DNA from: Symbiodinium natans
Lineage: Eukaryota; Sar; Dinophyceae; Suessiales; Symbiodiniaceae
DNA: 64,000 nt
Assembly: GCA_905221605.1 (NCBI GenBank)
Contig: CAJNDS010002522.1
Span: 191,182-255,181, forward strand
Reading direction: 5' to 3'
The translations under genes were made by a program, and so were the position numbers. Positions 18,113-29,844 of the stretch are shown piece after piece (position 1 is the stretch's first letter; every line of letters starts with the position of its first letter). The notes beneath the pieces are model-generated. The model saw only the letters and a program-made list of their open reading frames with translations. It made no database searches and was not told where the DNA came from.

Positions 18113-20610
18113 GTCACTTAGGGGCGGACGGTTGTGGTATGTGGTAGCTGTGCTTTAGAACCAGTGACAAAGTTCATTTCGAAAAACTGGTTGTTTGGGA
18201 CTGTGGGTGGCATCTCGCGTCACCCAAAAAACCCTAAACCCTAAACCCTAAACCCTAAACCCCAAACCCTAAACCCTAAACCCTAAACCCTAAACCCTAA
18301 ACCCTAAACCCTAAACCCTAAACCCTAAACCCTAAACCCTAAACCCTAAACCGAAGGGGCTTCACATGGCAGGTTCGGCTTCCGGCTCAAGTGCACGATT
18401 TGTTTCAGGGCAGCTTTGAGGGAGGAATGCCTCAATATGGCATTGCCGGGAATTTTCGCTGTTGGTGTTCTGCTTTTGCATGAGAATGGTTCTTGGTTCC
18501 TATTGGTATTTTTGTTATTTTTGCCATTCAGCTTGCCATGGTTGCAGATTGTGGTTGCTGGTTGTTGTAAGCATAGTTATTGCTGCTCTTTGAGTTGTTG
18601 TTCGTGTTCTTGTTCTTTCCGAGCGGCTCCCTCGTGGCCGTGGAAGGTACTTCGAGTCTTGGTCCGCGTTGTTGTTTCGAACCCTTTGAAAGCATCGATT
18701 TTTGCAGCGCTTTTTTTAGGGGGGAGGGGGGAGGGGGGGCTCTGGCAAACCTCGCGTTATTGCGCATGGAATGGCCAGAGCATCTGTGCCCGCACGATGA
18801 TTACGTCTGTGTAATGGCCAGAGCGTCCAAGGCCGCACAGTGATTGCGTCCATGTTGCCAGTATGTGCGAATGGCCAGAGCCCCCATCGATGGATGTAAG
18901 AATTTATGGGTTTAGGATTTCTGGATGGTTGCTGGCAAAAAAGCGCTTATGGATTTAGCATCTTTGGGATACGACTTACGGACTTCGTGTTTGTGAGGTA
19001 TAAGAGTGTATGGGTGTAGCAGCCATGGGATGATTTCTGGGATTTGCGAGTTTGTGGGTGTCGGGTTTATGGGGCACAAGCGTTTGTCAGTGTAGGGTTT
19101 CTGGGATGCAATACTTATGGATTCAGGATGTGCGGGAGATAAGTTTGCTGGGATGCAAGAGTTGATGGATTTAGTTCTTAGTTGGTTGTTGGTTTTATAT
19201 TCTGCACATTTTCATGTTTTTGTTTGTTGGCGTTTCGTGTTCGTCTGCATTGTTTGCGCTATGTTCTCCGAAACCAAGTTTTTCGACCAAATGGGGTTTC
19301 GCGACGCGGCCGAAAACACTGTAACTTCCGATGAACAATCCAATTTTGGCGAAGATCCGCGTTCATGCTGTCCACGTCGTCGACGGAGCCGCTGACCTTG
19401 TTCTTCTTGGTATTATTGTATGTTGTTGTCATGCTTGTTGATATCGCAGCTATCATCAGCTGCACTTCTAGCGTCTGTCTGTTGTCTGTGTGGGGATTGC
19501 GCATCGAGCTTTGGCCAGGCGTAGTTCTGATGAAGATTCGGTGCAGCTTTTGGGACACTGGGTGTGTGTGCCGTGGAGAACTACCAGGCTGAAACCAATT
19601 ACTTCCCGTTTCGTGTGGGCATGCTTTACCAGTACCAGCATTCTGACGTGGATCCCTCCCGGTGGTTGGTTCCAGCAGCGCCGGGCAGCGCCCATTTCAC
19701 GAAAGGCTCCTTGCATGCAAAGCCTAGCTGCTGAGGCGCAGGAGGTCATCGAGGGTGCCCACATTGGCACGCCGCTGGGCTGAAAGCGGCCGAGAAAGTC
19801 ACAGCAGTGCTGGGTACTACTAAAGAAGCGTCCCTAAATGAAGCAATGCTAGGCATGCTAGGCGAAGGTTCGGTGTTCTAGCCTGCTTCATAGTTGCTCC
19901 CCCCCAAGCTTGGCCAAAGAGAACATGTTCTCATGAGGTACACATTCGAACCTTAGAATAGGAAGCCCTGCGCAAAAACCCCCGGACGGCCCCGAGGCTG
20001 CTGTACATGGCGCCAGAGATTTGCGGCAAAAAGGTCGCGAAGTCGCTTGGCGGACTCGCGTTGGGCTTGCAAGAACTGCGCCCGGAGGGCATGTGTAGTG
20101 TGATCTGTCATGGGGGGGAGGGGTGGTGCCACGGAGATGGTCTCCATGATTCTTCTCATGTCTTATGGAAAGAAGGCCCCGGCAGGGCTGGCCGAAAGAG
20201 CCGTTGTGATCAATCAGGCACCCATCCCCCAAAGCCTGAAGTGAGGACAGGGCCTTCACAACAGAATGCAAATTAAAATGAACAGCGCCAGCTGCAGACC
20301 CCAAGCTTGAAAAACCGAACCTTTGACAAGCCCCAGGTACTCCATTGCCAGCGACATGTGGGCACTGGGATGCCTCTCTGCTTGATATCGTTTTGCTTTC
20401 CAACCCCCCGAGTGTTGATGCTGAGATGTGTTGAGCATTCCCGTTCTGCAGTATGTTGTCCACCTCTGACTGCGATCCTTGCTCCCTGGTGTGATGTCAT
20501 GGCTACGGGCGCTGGGAGGGGAGCGGGCTATCGGGCTGTGAGGCTTTCAAAGCCTGATTTGCGTGGGGATGTTCTTGCCCTCTTGTTCAATTGTGCTTGG
20601 AAGGCTCCTT
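18113..20610. other. Telomere-type array and unassigned DNA after the kinase DFG exon
   Basis: A clean CCCTAAA array at 18232-18353 (about 120 bp, one CCCCAAA variant). After it, about 18900-19250 is T/G-rich with loosely repeated TTATGGATTTAG / TTTCTGGGAT phrases. Short open frames at 19490-19783 and 19888-20463 (minus) have no recognisable features. No gene is claimed. Confidence 0.6.
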
Positions 20611-20617
20611 CTTCGAA

Positions 20618-21273
20618 ATGATGAGTGGGGGCAGCCCGCCGTACCTGACAGCGGACGAGTCGAAGCTGCGCGTCGTGCGGCCTGGCATCTACATTCCCCT
20701 GAGCCCTAAACCCTAAACCCTAAACCCTAACCCCTAAACCCTAAACCCTAAACCCTAAACCCTAAACCCTAAACAATTGCGGTTTGGCGTTGCTGTTGCA
20801 GGGCATGAGCTTGCAGGGCTTGGCTTCTGTGAGGAGAGCGAAGCCAAAACCTCAGCGGTGACTGACAGATATGAGAACCAGATGCCAGCTGATAGGGACG
20901 ATGTTCGTAAACCCGCCGCGGTCGGCCCGGCACCCTGAAGCCACACTCAGGATCTGCACCGAGAAACTGGTTGACGCAGACGGGCCCTTCGCTCCGGACG
21001 GGAATGTGGGGTGGCTTAGGGCCTAGGGTCTTGGAGTCTTTCGATGATCTCTCGTCCTGTTTCCATCTTTTTCCTCTTTTCGTCGGCCCATGCCTGGTGT
21101 CAGTATGGAAAGGCAGCTGTTGCGTCGGATGTTGGAAGAGAGGCCCATGCCGGTGTTGTGCCTCTTTCTTTCAGCCGCGAGGAGATGAAGGACTTGTGCC
21201 GCGATATGCACCTTTTCTGCAACCCCACGACAGCTGGTGAGCTTAACAGGCATTACGCGAGGCTTCTGGGCTG
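20618..21273 (+). CDS. Possible kinase C-lobe or separate gene exons (weak)
   Basis: Three protein-like islands on the strand of the kinase: about 20620-20695 (GGSPPYLTADESKL, loosely like a kinase GTPxYLSPE segment), about 20800-20985 (GHELAGLGFCEESEAK in one frame, ATLRICTEKLVDADG in another) and about 21110-21240 (LLRRMLEERP, loosely like the last kinase helices; EEMKDLCRDMHLFCN). A CCCTAAA array (20704-20774) separates the first two. No splice joins could be proven. Confidence 0.25.
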
Positions 21274-21498
21274 AGGGTTCAGGGCCTTCAGTGCAGACTG
21301 CTTCGATCACGAGTGGACACCTTTGTCCACCTCCAATCCTGGCCACGTTGAAGGTGCTTTCTCATCAGCCAAGGCTTTCAAGAAAGCCGGCAAAGAGACC
21401 CCACACCGAGGCGAGAGGGATGCGGCCTGCAGGGGTTCAACCTGGACTCAATCCTGGCTTCTAGCGTCAGGGTGCGGCTGGAATTTTGTTGAGAGCTT

Positions 21499-21667
21499 AC
21501 CCTAAACCCTAAACCCTAAACCCTAAACCCTAAACCCTAAACCCTAAACCCTAAACCCTAAACCCTAAACCCTAAACCCTAAACCCTAAACCCTAAACCC
21601 TAAACCCTAAACCCTAAAGCCTAAAGCCTAAAGCCTAAACCCTAAACCCTAAACCCTAAACCCTAAA
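21499..21667. repeat. Long CCCTAAA array with a CCTAAAG variant block
   Basis: About 24 units; the variant CCTAAAG occurs three times in a row near 21616-21636, showing local homogenisation. The flanks (21280-21490 and 21670-22300) hold only weak open frames. Confidence 0.95.
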
Positions 21668-22967
21668 CCGACCGTAAACCCCATGCATCTTGGCCACGTG
21701 CATTTTTGAGTCCCAGACACAGTGGGCATGTCGGTGGCAACGGCCATGTCGGTAACTGACTCAACTAAAGCCCCAAAGAACATCCTCAAACCCGCTCCAT
21801 GTGGGTCGAGGCGGTGTTGCACAGCCTCCCACGCTCCGCCCCCGACTGGTCCAGCTTCTTTCCACAAGTGGAGGCGGGACTCGAGACCATCGTATGACTT
21901 GTTGTAACATTAAACGCCCAGAATTCCTTTGCTGCCAGTCTGTCATGCACCCACGGGCATCTGCCAATGATACGAAAGCTGTGCGTCTTAGCAGAATGCG
22001 AGAAATAAGAAGCCGGCAAGAGTGCTCCAATCAGGGGTAAGTGATGCACTTGGGCGGCGGCAGCTGCGAGCCGCCCGATGTTCTCTACTTGTTGAGAATT
22101 GAAGCAAACAGGACCACACAACATTAGGATGCTTAAACAGCCGACGACCTCCAAGGCCGCTCACTGTGCCGCCCGAAAAGCAACCAAGGTGAGTTGTTCG
22201 GACGTGCTTACTTATCTCAGCACCCTGCAGAAATTTGGAACACATCTTGCTCAAGGTTGCGCCAAATAATTCTGCGATGAAATCGAAGACAAGTTCTTGC
22301 CATGAAGCTCTGCTACCGTCATCACAATTCGGGATGTGCCACCGCTCGGCTGAAAAGGGATGGGTTAAGTGCGCGCAAATGCTGTGCCCTAAGCCCTAAA
22401 CCCAACTGACCTCCTGAAATTTGTTTACGCCAGAAAGCCACGAACAGGGGCAGTGGGATGCGATCCCGTAAGTAGGATAGCTGCGCTGAAGCTTGATCGA
22501 CAAAGTTATTAAATGCCCAGAATTGAGTTTGCGCGCTTTGGCTATGTCGCGCACTGGAGGTCAAGCAGCATGACTGGGGGTGGTTCTTCCCAACCGTGGA
22601 GGAAGAGGCAGCAAGGGCTCAGGGTTTCAGGGCTTTTTGGGTTTGGGGGGTTAGGGTGATTTACAGTAGCGAGAATTAGTGGGGTAGATGCTGTATAGAG
22701 ATTTTTACAGGGCTGCATAGAGGTATACCAAATTCCCAAACTCCCTACCCTACTACGAACCAGGAGTTTCCAGGTATGTTTTTGGTCTTCTGTAATCTCT
22801 GGCTCAGAACACCCCAACGGCCATAGCTTGTCGCTTCAGGGCTAAGTGAGCCCCTAAATTTCCTCCCACGGGCTCAGGTTTAAGTGAGGCCCTGTATGAT
22901 ACCGTTGTTGAGGGGATGGCTGGGATAGACATTGTGTTCCCCTACTGGCCAAGGATTTCGACAGTTA

Positions 22968-23258
22968 CATCCTGACTTGACGGTTGTCGAGTAGTCAGAA
23001 GGGCCACTAGCAAGTGCCCCCAATAGATGTAAGTTGCACGCAGTCATCAACCTTCAAGGCTCTAAACTTTTGCAACCCCGCTTGTAACTGCCCATGAGCC
23101 TTCAAGTACTGCCCTGCACCCTAAATCCTTATCCTTAAACCTTCGCAACGTAAACCCAGCCCTGAAGCCCTCAGCCCGGAACCCAGTCTCACAACCATCA
23201 CCGCCCCCCATCAACCGCCCTCAGCCCTATGTAGCCCTTAAGCCCCTATCACCCTCTG
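22968..23258. repeat. Dispersed repeat, copy 2 (pair with 6388-6693)
   Basis: Same order and orientation as copy 1 (CGAGTAGTCAGAAGGGC, CTCTAAACTTTTGCAA, AACCCAGTCTCACAACCATC, CCCTATCACCC), with about a tenth to a fifth of positions changed by eye and several short indels. Confidence 0.85.
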
Positions 23259-23285
23259 ACCCCTAAACCACTTCAATCCCTGAAG

Positions 23286-23372
23286 GCGATCCAGAAATCC
23301 AGTTGTGGCTTCGGCAATATTACGGAACATGTCCGCCGCTGTTCCGCAAGACGCACAAGCCATGCACTTGGA
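23286..23372 (+). CDS. Isolated exon-like segment
   Basis: After a GAAG|G acceptor the frame reads DPEIQLWLRQYYGTCPPLF and then RKTHKPCT, with balanced composition unlike the surrounding repeats. No family recognised and no partner exons found. It directly follows the dispersed repeat that ends at 23258. Confidence 0.35.
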
Positions 23373-26339
23373 GGGTTTGGGAGTTTTAGGGTTTTGGGGT
23401 TTAGGGCTTAGGGGCACTAAGCTCCAAACCCCAAACTTTTCTGAGGACGAGAAGGATAAGGACGCTGCGAAAGCTGTTCTAGTTTTCAGGTTGTTAAGTG
23501 CAGGCGTATCGTACTTGTGTTGACATGATTTTTTGAGATGGGCATTTCCCAAGAGAGGGGTTGCATGATGATACCTCAGAAAACTACAATCCTTGTTGCA
23601 GGAACCCCCTATTTTTGGAGCCACCACATTCAGGCCCACTTCCAGGGTTTGCTTTGGGGTTTAGGGTTTAGGGTTTAGGGTTTAGGGTTTAGGGTTTAGG
23701 GTTTAGGGTTTAGGGTTTAGGCTTACACCCATAGTGACATCCAGAGTCGCGGATCCACATGCTGCTCCAACGCAGAGCTTGTGGAGAATCGAAGTTGCTG
23801 CGCTTGCTTGTCTTGTTTTAAGCGTTGCGAGCCAACATGCAACATGGCGGGAAGGAATCCTGGTTCCCCCCCTCCCCCACTCCCCAAAAAGGTGTTGGGC
23901 TTAGGGTTTAGGGTCAAGGTTTGGGACTTATCATAGGGCCAAGGGTTCAATTAGGGTTTACGAGAAGTCTGATTATCTGTATTATAAGGACAGAAAGTCT
24001 ACATGGAGCACTAAACCCTATACCCGGACTCCTTTCAAAGCCCAGCTTCAGACAGGACCCTGAAGGAACACTAGCCGAGACTAACCCCTAAACCCTAAGC
24101 CAGAAACCCTAAGCCCTAAGCACACCAAACCCCAAGTTGCCTCAGCAGGGCGGCTCGGTTTAGCGCCCCAGGCTTCGCATTCCCAATGGGTCCAGGGCGT
24201 CCTCAGCCTTAGGCCTAACCCCGGAACCCAAATTTCTGCACTCGGAACCAGTCACTTGAGAACTTGGGGGCCTGCCATGGCGCCCTAGTGGCGCTCTAGA
24301 GTGCAGGGTTCAGGGTGCAAAAAATCCTAAACCCTAAGCCCTAACCCTAAACCCTAAACCTTAAACCCTAAACCCTAAACCCGAAACCCTAAACCCCAAA
24401 CCCTAAACCTAAACCCTAAACCCTAAAGTTGGAGACTCGTCAGCACTCTCAGCTCCAACTGCTGAGCCTTTTTCACCCTAAACCAAACCAAACTTTGGCT
24501 CCCCCCCCCCCCCCCACCCCTACCTACCCGCATTGGGGTTTATAGGGTCTTGTTTTGGGGTCGGGGGCGGTGGGGGACCCAGAAGCGGTTCAGGGGTTAG
24601 GATTTAGGGACCCAAAGCAAGGGAAAGCGATGATCAGCTGGATCGGCGATGTCGCCTCCAAGCCGCATGAAGCTCTGTGCATGTCTGGGACCTTGAACGG
24701 CGCCCTTTTCTCTTGCTGTTGGGGTTAAGCTCCCTTCTAAGTCAAGTCAACCCCAAACTCTTTTGAATCCTTTTGAGTACTCAAGCCTTCTGAGCACAAG
24801 ACCCATTAAGCCAAAGAAGAAGGGTTTCCCTTCTTGCCCCTTGCTCTGAGTAACCCAGAAGCTGCTTGTGGCTGCGATACTGGGGTCGCCACAATCTAAA
24901 CGGTGTTCAGGGCTTATAGGGTCTAGGGGTGAGGGCTCAGGGCCCTGCTCTGAACCGTAAACAAATGTCAGGGCTCCAGCGTATCCTGACAGCCCGAACC
25001 TGCCAACAGGCCGTTGTGGTGTAGGGAATTGGGTTTCGGGTTTAGGGCTTCAAGTTCTACATGCAGCTGTGCAGGTTCCTTGCCTTTCGGATTTTAAAAC
25101 ATCTCCTTGTTTCTGTAAGGTAGAGGAATAATGAAGTCTCCCCCTGCGTGGAGGAGTGGGGACCAAGTAGAGTTTCAGACAGAGTAACCTCGACCTTCCT
25201 GCTTGAGTTGGCGCTGAACCGCACGCGTCTTCCACTCTCGGGTTTAGGATTGTTTGGGTTTGAGGTTTGGGCTGTTGGGACCTACTTCGGAGATTTAGAT
25301 GCAGCCCTTCAAAAGAAGAAAAGGGCATGTTGTTTGTGGACTTCTTCCGCTTGCAGGACTGATGGCTCCTTTGTTTGTGCTATCTGACATAGCTCTTCAG
25401 GGTTTCAAAGTGAGTTCAATAAACCAAGCCTGGTGTCAGGGAAGGTGTTCATAGCCTTCTTCCGCCCAGATCTACTCTTGCTCCGACTTTTCTCCACACC
25501 ACGAGGCGAGCAAGACTCTTCCAAGTGGGTAGTCTACCTCGATGGCATTGCCCTCTGCATCGATGCGCTCGACTGCAGGCTGGATACAAAAAAAGACACC
25601 ATGGTTCCTTCGAGTGAGGTATGAACACTGCCTGTATATCCCCACCAAGAACTATCCCAATCAAACGCTACTGCCCAGCTGCTCTCCTTCACGCCGGCTA
25701 TCTGCACCCCGCTCAGGTCTCTTGACTTCTGATGGTAGTATAGCTAAATCCAATTCCAAGCCAGGTGGCTCGGCGTCAGAATTCTTCACCACCTTGGAGT
25801 GATACAAGCTTGCAAAGTTTTTTGAAGGCAGAACTTGTACCTGGGGTCTACGCAGTAGCGTGACGTGGGCCTTTGGCCTCCATAGACCCTCAGAGCGCGA
25901 ACTCAAGGCGTGGCCGCGTCGGAGCCAACATCGACCTGCCGCGGCGCGAAGAGCGGCAAGGAGTCGAATTCTCCGTGTGGGCCCGCAGCACCCTGGGGTT
26001 TGCCTGAAGCCAGCTTGAAGGCTCAACCTCGAGCTGCAAAAGGGCCACAGAAATCGCAGGCGGCAGATTGCTTGAGAAGAAAAAGCCGAGAGAGTCCCAT
26101 GGAGCCCTACCAAAAGTCCCACTATCCTCATGCAGCCATGCATTTTGCGGGCTGGCCTTAAGCTCTTGGAATGGTTCAGAGAAGGGCCATTGGGGAACCT
26201 AGGCTTTGAGGGCTTGTTTCGTCAAAAATACTCCTCCCCCCCCCCCCCGCCGCCAGCCTCCCTTGTGTTTTTTGATTTGTTTTCAAGCCATGCAGGCTTG
26301 CGTTGCAGAGAAGATCGTGCCTGATAGTAATGTACTGAC
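23373..26339. other. Repeat-rich region without a confident gene
   Basis: TTTAGGG array at 23658-23719, degenerate CCCTAAA at 24322-24428, and C homopolymers at about 24499-24516 and 26236-26248. Open frames at 25433-25624 (plus; KWVVYLDGIALCIDALDC) and 25661-26143 (minus, 160 residues) have no motif or neighbour supporting them. A Ser/Lys/Asp stretch at 23440-23490 may be exon debris. Confidence 0.5.
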
Positions 26340-26700
26340 GGGTGAACAATAAGCCGGCACCATTGTTAATACTTCTTGGTATTTTTCATACTTACATCTG
26401 GCATTATCGTTTTAAGGGTTTTGCTGCAAGGCCACGAAAATGATTCACCTGGAAGAATATTCTAAACGAGCTCTCAATATTCATATCTTCATTATGCTGG
26501 GATCTGTTCTTTTGGATTCTTTGCTATTTGATTGGTCTTTTTCCCGTATATCTTATTCATTCGTTCTCAGTTTAAGGATTACAGCATTTGTTTCACGGAT
26601 AAGTAATCCCTTTTCATCCTTTCACTCTTTATACATTCTATTCTTAGTTCGTTCTCGAATTCTGATATTGTATCATCTTATCCTTGGTGGCATACTATAA
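26340..26700 (+). other. AT-rich island with a hydrophobic open frame
   Basis: Composition changes sharply to T-rich here. A frame at 26440-26700 gives 86 residues rich in Leu, Ile, Phe and Ser (FIMLGSVLLDSLLFDW, LYILFLVRSRILILY). It could be a small membrane protein, organelle-derived DNA or chance reading of a T-rich tract. No family recognised. Confidence 0.3.
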
Positions 26701-26796
26701 TGTCCACAAATTCTACGGGCTTGAAACCTGCATTCTCAACTGCGGACTTGCAATCCCCAGACTCTAGATTCCACACCGGACGCTTCTGCGTGGAAG

Positions 26797-27543
26797 GCCT
26801 GCGGAAGCTTCCCTCAACGCCTCACCGTGCATCGAATCTCAGACTGCCAACCGGCCCTACATACAATGCCCCAAGTCCCCAACCGCGTACGGAATCGCTC
26901 TGCGCATTGTGCCCTGCAATCGCCTGCCGCTTTTGGTCTCAAGTGGGTTGCTGAAGTAGGCGCCCAAAGCAGTATGGCCCAGCCCTCGGTGCCTTTGTTG
27001 TGGGGAGGGGTGCGGCGGCGTGCAGTTTCCATACCAAGAGGCCAATGCCATCAAGACACGACACGACCAGGACGTACGCTGGGAGGGTGTGTTTCTTGTT
27101 TTATAGGGCTTGTAGGGGTTTGGGCTCCCTCCACTCCTCAGCCCCTCAGCCCCTCCACCCCCTCATCCCCACAAACCGCAAACCCTCAACCCCTCAACCT
27201 TAAACCATAAACCCTAAACCACGGAGCTCTGATTTTGTCAGCTCTGTTTGCCTAGTCGGGTGGTTGTCTATTCTGGTATTCACAAGTGTGGAGCAATCTT
27301 CACAAAATTTGGTGTCGGCTACTTCTGTCATAAACGGCCATAGGTGGTGAAGCTTGGTCTCCTGTTAAAAAAGCAACATTAGCCGACCATAAGGTTTCGG
27401 GGTCTATATCAGGTTATATACAACTCGTTCTTTGATGGCTCATTTTTGCCGCAAGCTTGGACAGGCCCCAGGTATCGCCTGCATCGTTTCTCTTAACTCC
27501 ATTCAGCACAGGGTGTGGGTTTAGGGTTGAGGGTTGAGGGTTT
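26797..27543. repeat. Segmental duplication, copy 1 (pair with 32970-33650)
   Basis: From GCGGAAGCTTCCCTCAACGC through CTCAAGTGGGTTGCTGAAG and ATGGCCCAGCCCTCGG to TCTTAACTCCATTCAGCACA, ending in a TTTAGGG/TTGAGGG tail. The copy at 32970-33650 has the same order and orientation. Both strands keep open frames over the most conserved 200 bp (GLGHTALGAYFSNPLETK on minus), but DNA identity explains that, so no gene is called. Confidence 0.85.
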
Positions 27544-27841
27544 GCTTTCAAACCTGCAGCGCTTCCTCTAGACAGTCCAAAGAAATACAAGGGGTGGCGG
27601 AGATCCTGGAAGTGACATTTGCAGAATCTGCATTGCATGTGTGTGTGTGGATCGCAAAGTCAACATGAAGGAAAGCGCTATAGTTGCACCTGCTCAATTC
27701 TTACAAGTGGCTTCGCCCATTGGATCGAAACATTTGTAGACTTAGAGCCCAACGTCCCGCAGTGAGTCGCCGTGATTCTGCACTTCATCTGGCAAACGTT
27801 GATTAAGTACACAGCACGCTCGGCCTAGACATTCTGCGCTC

Positions 27842-28861
27842 GTGATGGAGCGGCAGCGATTCGAGGTGGGGGATTATGTGCGCGTGACCGTCAAGGCACA
27901 GGAGTGGCAGTACTTGAATGGCAGCATTGGGCGTATCATAGAAGCGCCGTCAGACGATGCCATGGATGATGCTGACCCGCGTTACAAAGTTGAGTGTGGC
28001 GCTGTGGCCGGTTGCCACCGCGGGAAGGTTCATAACAAACTCTTTGTGAAGAAGATCAAGGCATCAAACCTGTCGGTGCTTCACGGCCATGATTTTCGTT
28101 CATCCGATCTTCAGATCGGGGACTTTGTTGAAATACATGGCCTTGAGTCAATCACAGGATCCATGCTGAACCATCTTCGAGGAGAGGTAGTCTCCCTCCC
28201 CGCGGACGTCGCGGAGGGACGGCACGGAGTCTGCGTAGGCTCCCTGAAGGCCAAGAGCATTGCAGACGCCGACACAGCAACCTGGATCAAGAGCATCAAG
28301 AAGAAGAACTTGCGAAAGCTCCCACGAGAGGCTTGTGCGCTTCTGGACCTCAAGAGGCTTGCCGCAGAAACAGTGGCCGAGTGCCAATATGTTTGGAGCG
28401 GCGTAGATACACAGAAGGCTTATTGCGGTGCCTGCTGCACAAAGCAGAAAATCCAGGTACATGTCAAAGCGATTGAGGCAGTGGGCGATAGTCTTAAGCT
28501 CATTATCGGCGAGCCTTCTGGTCAACCAGAAGCTGAGGTTTTCACTCGATGCGTGAAAGATGCCGGCCTTACTGTTGTGGACGTTCGAAAAACAGGAGAG
28601 GCGGTTCCTGTGCCTTCAGAGTGGGAGTCCCTCGTTCCGAACGTGTCAGTGTGTTTGGCGGTGGTTTCGCCAGCTGCTGTGCCTGCGAGCACAAAACGCC
28701 TGAAAGAGCAGCCAGTTCACGCAAAGTCTTTAGAATCTATGTTTCGGCCTCATCTTGGGCAAGGAGGTGCAGCATTTGTCTTCTCGAATGGCATTCCACC
28801 AGACTATGATGCTGAAGTGAGTTCAGACCACGTCATCACAAAAAGTTCGATGTTCGAGTGA
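27842..28861 (+). CDS. KOW/SH3-like repeat protein, 5' part of a broken gene
   Basis: A 339-residue frame from ATG 27842. Two related modules are visible: FEVGDYVRV...LNGSIGRIIE (about 6-35) and LQIGDFVEIHGLESITGSML...LRGEVVSL (about 90-118), the latter followed by KSIKKKNLRKL. The LNGxxGxV pattern resembles KOW/SH3-like modules common in dinoflagellate MYND-linked proteins, but no MYND Cys set is present (only CGACC near residue 198). The frame stops at 28859-28861. The next frame is open from 28816 and reads on with protein-like sequence (KFDVRVIDKV), so the two are probably one gene of about 670 residues interrupted by a frameshift or a very short intron. No telomere-type repeats lie inside it, unlike the other genes. 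Confidence 0.6.
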   Translation: MMERQRFEVGDYVRVTVKAQEWQYLNGSIGRIIEAPSDDAMDDADPRYKVECGAVAGCHRGKVHNKLFVKKIKASNLSVLHGHDFRSSDLQIGDFVEIHGLESITGSMLNHLRGEVVSLPADVAEGRHGVCVGSLKAKSIADADTATWIKSIKKKNLRKLPREACALLDLKRLAAETVAECQYVWSGVDTQKAYCGACCTKQKIQVHVKAIEAVGDSLKLIIGEPSGQPEAEVFTRCVKDAGLTVVDVRKTGEAVPVPSEWESLVPNVSVCLAVVSPAAVPASTKRLKEQPVHAKSLESMFRPHLGQGGAAFVFSNGIPPDYDAEVSSDHVITKSSMFE

Positions 28862-29844
28862 TCGACAAGGTTGTAGCCACGCAAATTCCTTGCGAGTTCG
28901 GTGGACCTTCCTACACGGCAGTTCTGGCCTACCCACATTCTGCACTTTGCATTGCAGAAAGTCAGCAGCCTGGCACCGACGGCCCCTTTCTGCTTTGCAA
29001 GTCTGCACAGATGCAGCGCGACTTGGGGGGCTACGAAGCTACTCTACGCTTGTTGTCCCGACTTCTTTGTGTGGGAAAGTGCAACGAGGCCTCCATGGTC
29101 TTTTGCGTCATGTTGCAGCAGCTAGAGCCGGAGATCACACTGGTTTTTGCAGGCCACGCTGTCTTCGATGTCAGGATCGAGGGTGGTGGCTACTTGCATT
29201 TCCTTTCGGAAGTCGCAACACATTCTCGAAGCCCAGTTATCGAAGTGAAGGGACCCTTCACTAGCATGGTGGCATCCCGCATGACAGGAGGTCCTGCAGG
29301 AGCAGATGTGGATGTGATGGACAGTTGGAATTGTTGCCATACTTGGTTGACCTTCAAGACGCATGGAGATGATGGAAGACCGCTCCAGTACATCATGGAT
29401 TTGTCAGCGCCACAGTTTGGAATATTTGGGGAAAAACTCTGCGTGGATCCGACCCTTCCCGAGGTCTTTGTATTCATCCATCGATCTGATGGGAGAGGAA
29501 AGAAGACCAAAACCCTGGCTTCAGTTGAGGACTATGCCGACCCAGAAACCGCCTCCAAGGTAATGCCCGTGGCATACTGTGCAAGTTCTACCGCGACCTC
29601 GATCCCCCACAATTTCCATGCACTATTCTATGCCTCTTGGATGTATACTCACAACAACCTGTTCTACACTCCCAACACGAAGCTTGTTAGTATCTGTGCA
29701 ACATTTCTTGAGCGACGTTATCCTCGATCTATCCGGCAGCTACCACGGCCGTACAACTATCCAGAGTTTCCAATCCACACCAGATTCAAGTACTTCGGCA
29801 TTGGTTGCACTAGCGAAGAAGACCTGATCCTCTCTTGGCTCTAG
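28816..29844 (+). CDS. 3' part of the same broken gene, unknown domain
   Basis: Open without an ATG at its start (GTG at 28858 is not a plausible eukaryotic start; the first ATG is at 29011). It reads KFDVRVIDKVVATQIPCEFG, then a region with CHTWLTFKT and IMDLSAPQFGIFGEKL and a tail RYPRSIRQLPRPYNYPEFP, ending at TAG 29842-29844. The CHxWLxF...MDLxxPQFG pattern is one I associate with dinoflagellate proteins of unknown role. It overlaps the 5' part by 46 bp in a different frame, so a one-base indel, sequencing error or small intron near 28810-28860 is likely. Confidence 0.55.
   Translation, partial: SEFRPRHHKKFDVRVIDKVVATQIPCEFGGPSYTAVLAYPHSALCIAESQQPGTDGPFLLCKSAQMQRDLGGYEATLRLLSRLLCVGKCNEASMVFCVMLQQLEPEITLVFAGHAVFDVRIEGGGYLHFLSEVATHSRSPVIEVKGPFTSMVASRMTGGPAGADVDVMDSWNCCHTWLTFKTHGDDGRPLQYIMDLSAPQFGIFGEKLCVDPTLPEVFVFIHRSDGRGKKTKTLASVEDYADPETASKVMPVAYCASSTATSIPHNFHALFYASWMYTHNNLFYTPNTKLVSICATFLERRYPRSIRQLPRPYNYPEFPIHTRFKYFGIGCTSEEDLILSWL

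Noticed and set aside
25661-26143. 160-residue minus-strand frame
   Set aside because: Arg/Leu/Ser-rich with no motif or conservation clue, and an opposite-strand frame is open too; likely a chance frame.
28858-29844. Separate gene starting at GTG 28858
   Set aside because: GTG starts are not expected in a nuclear eukaryotic gene, and the frame is open further upstream, so it is better read as the continuation of the preceding frame.
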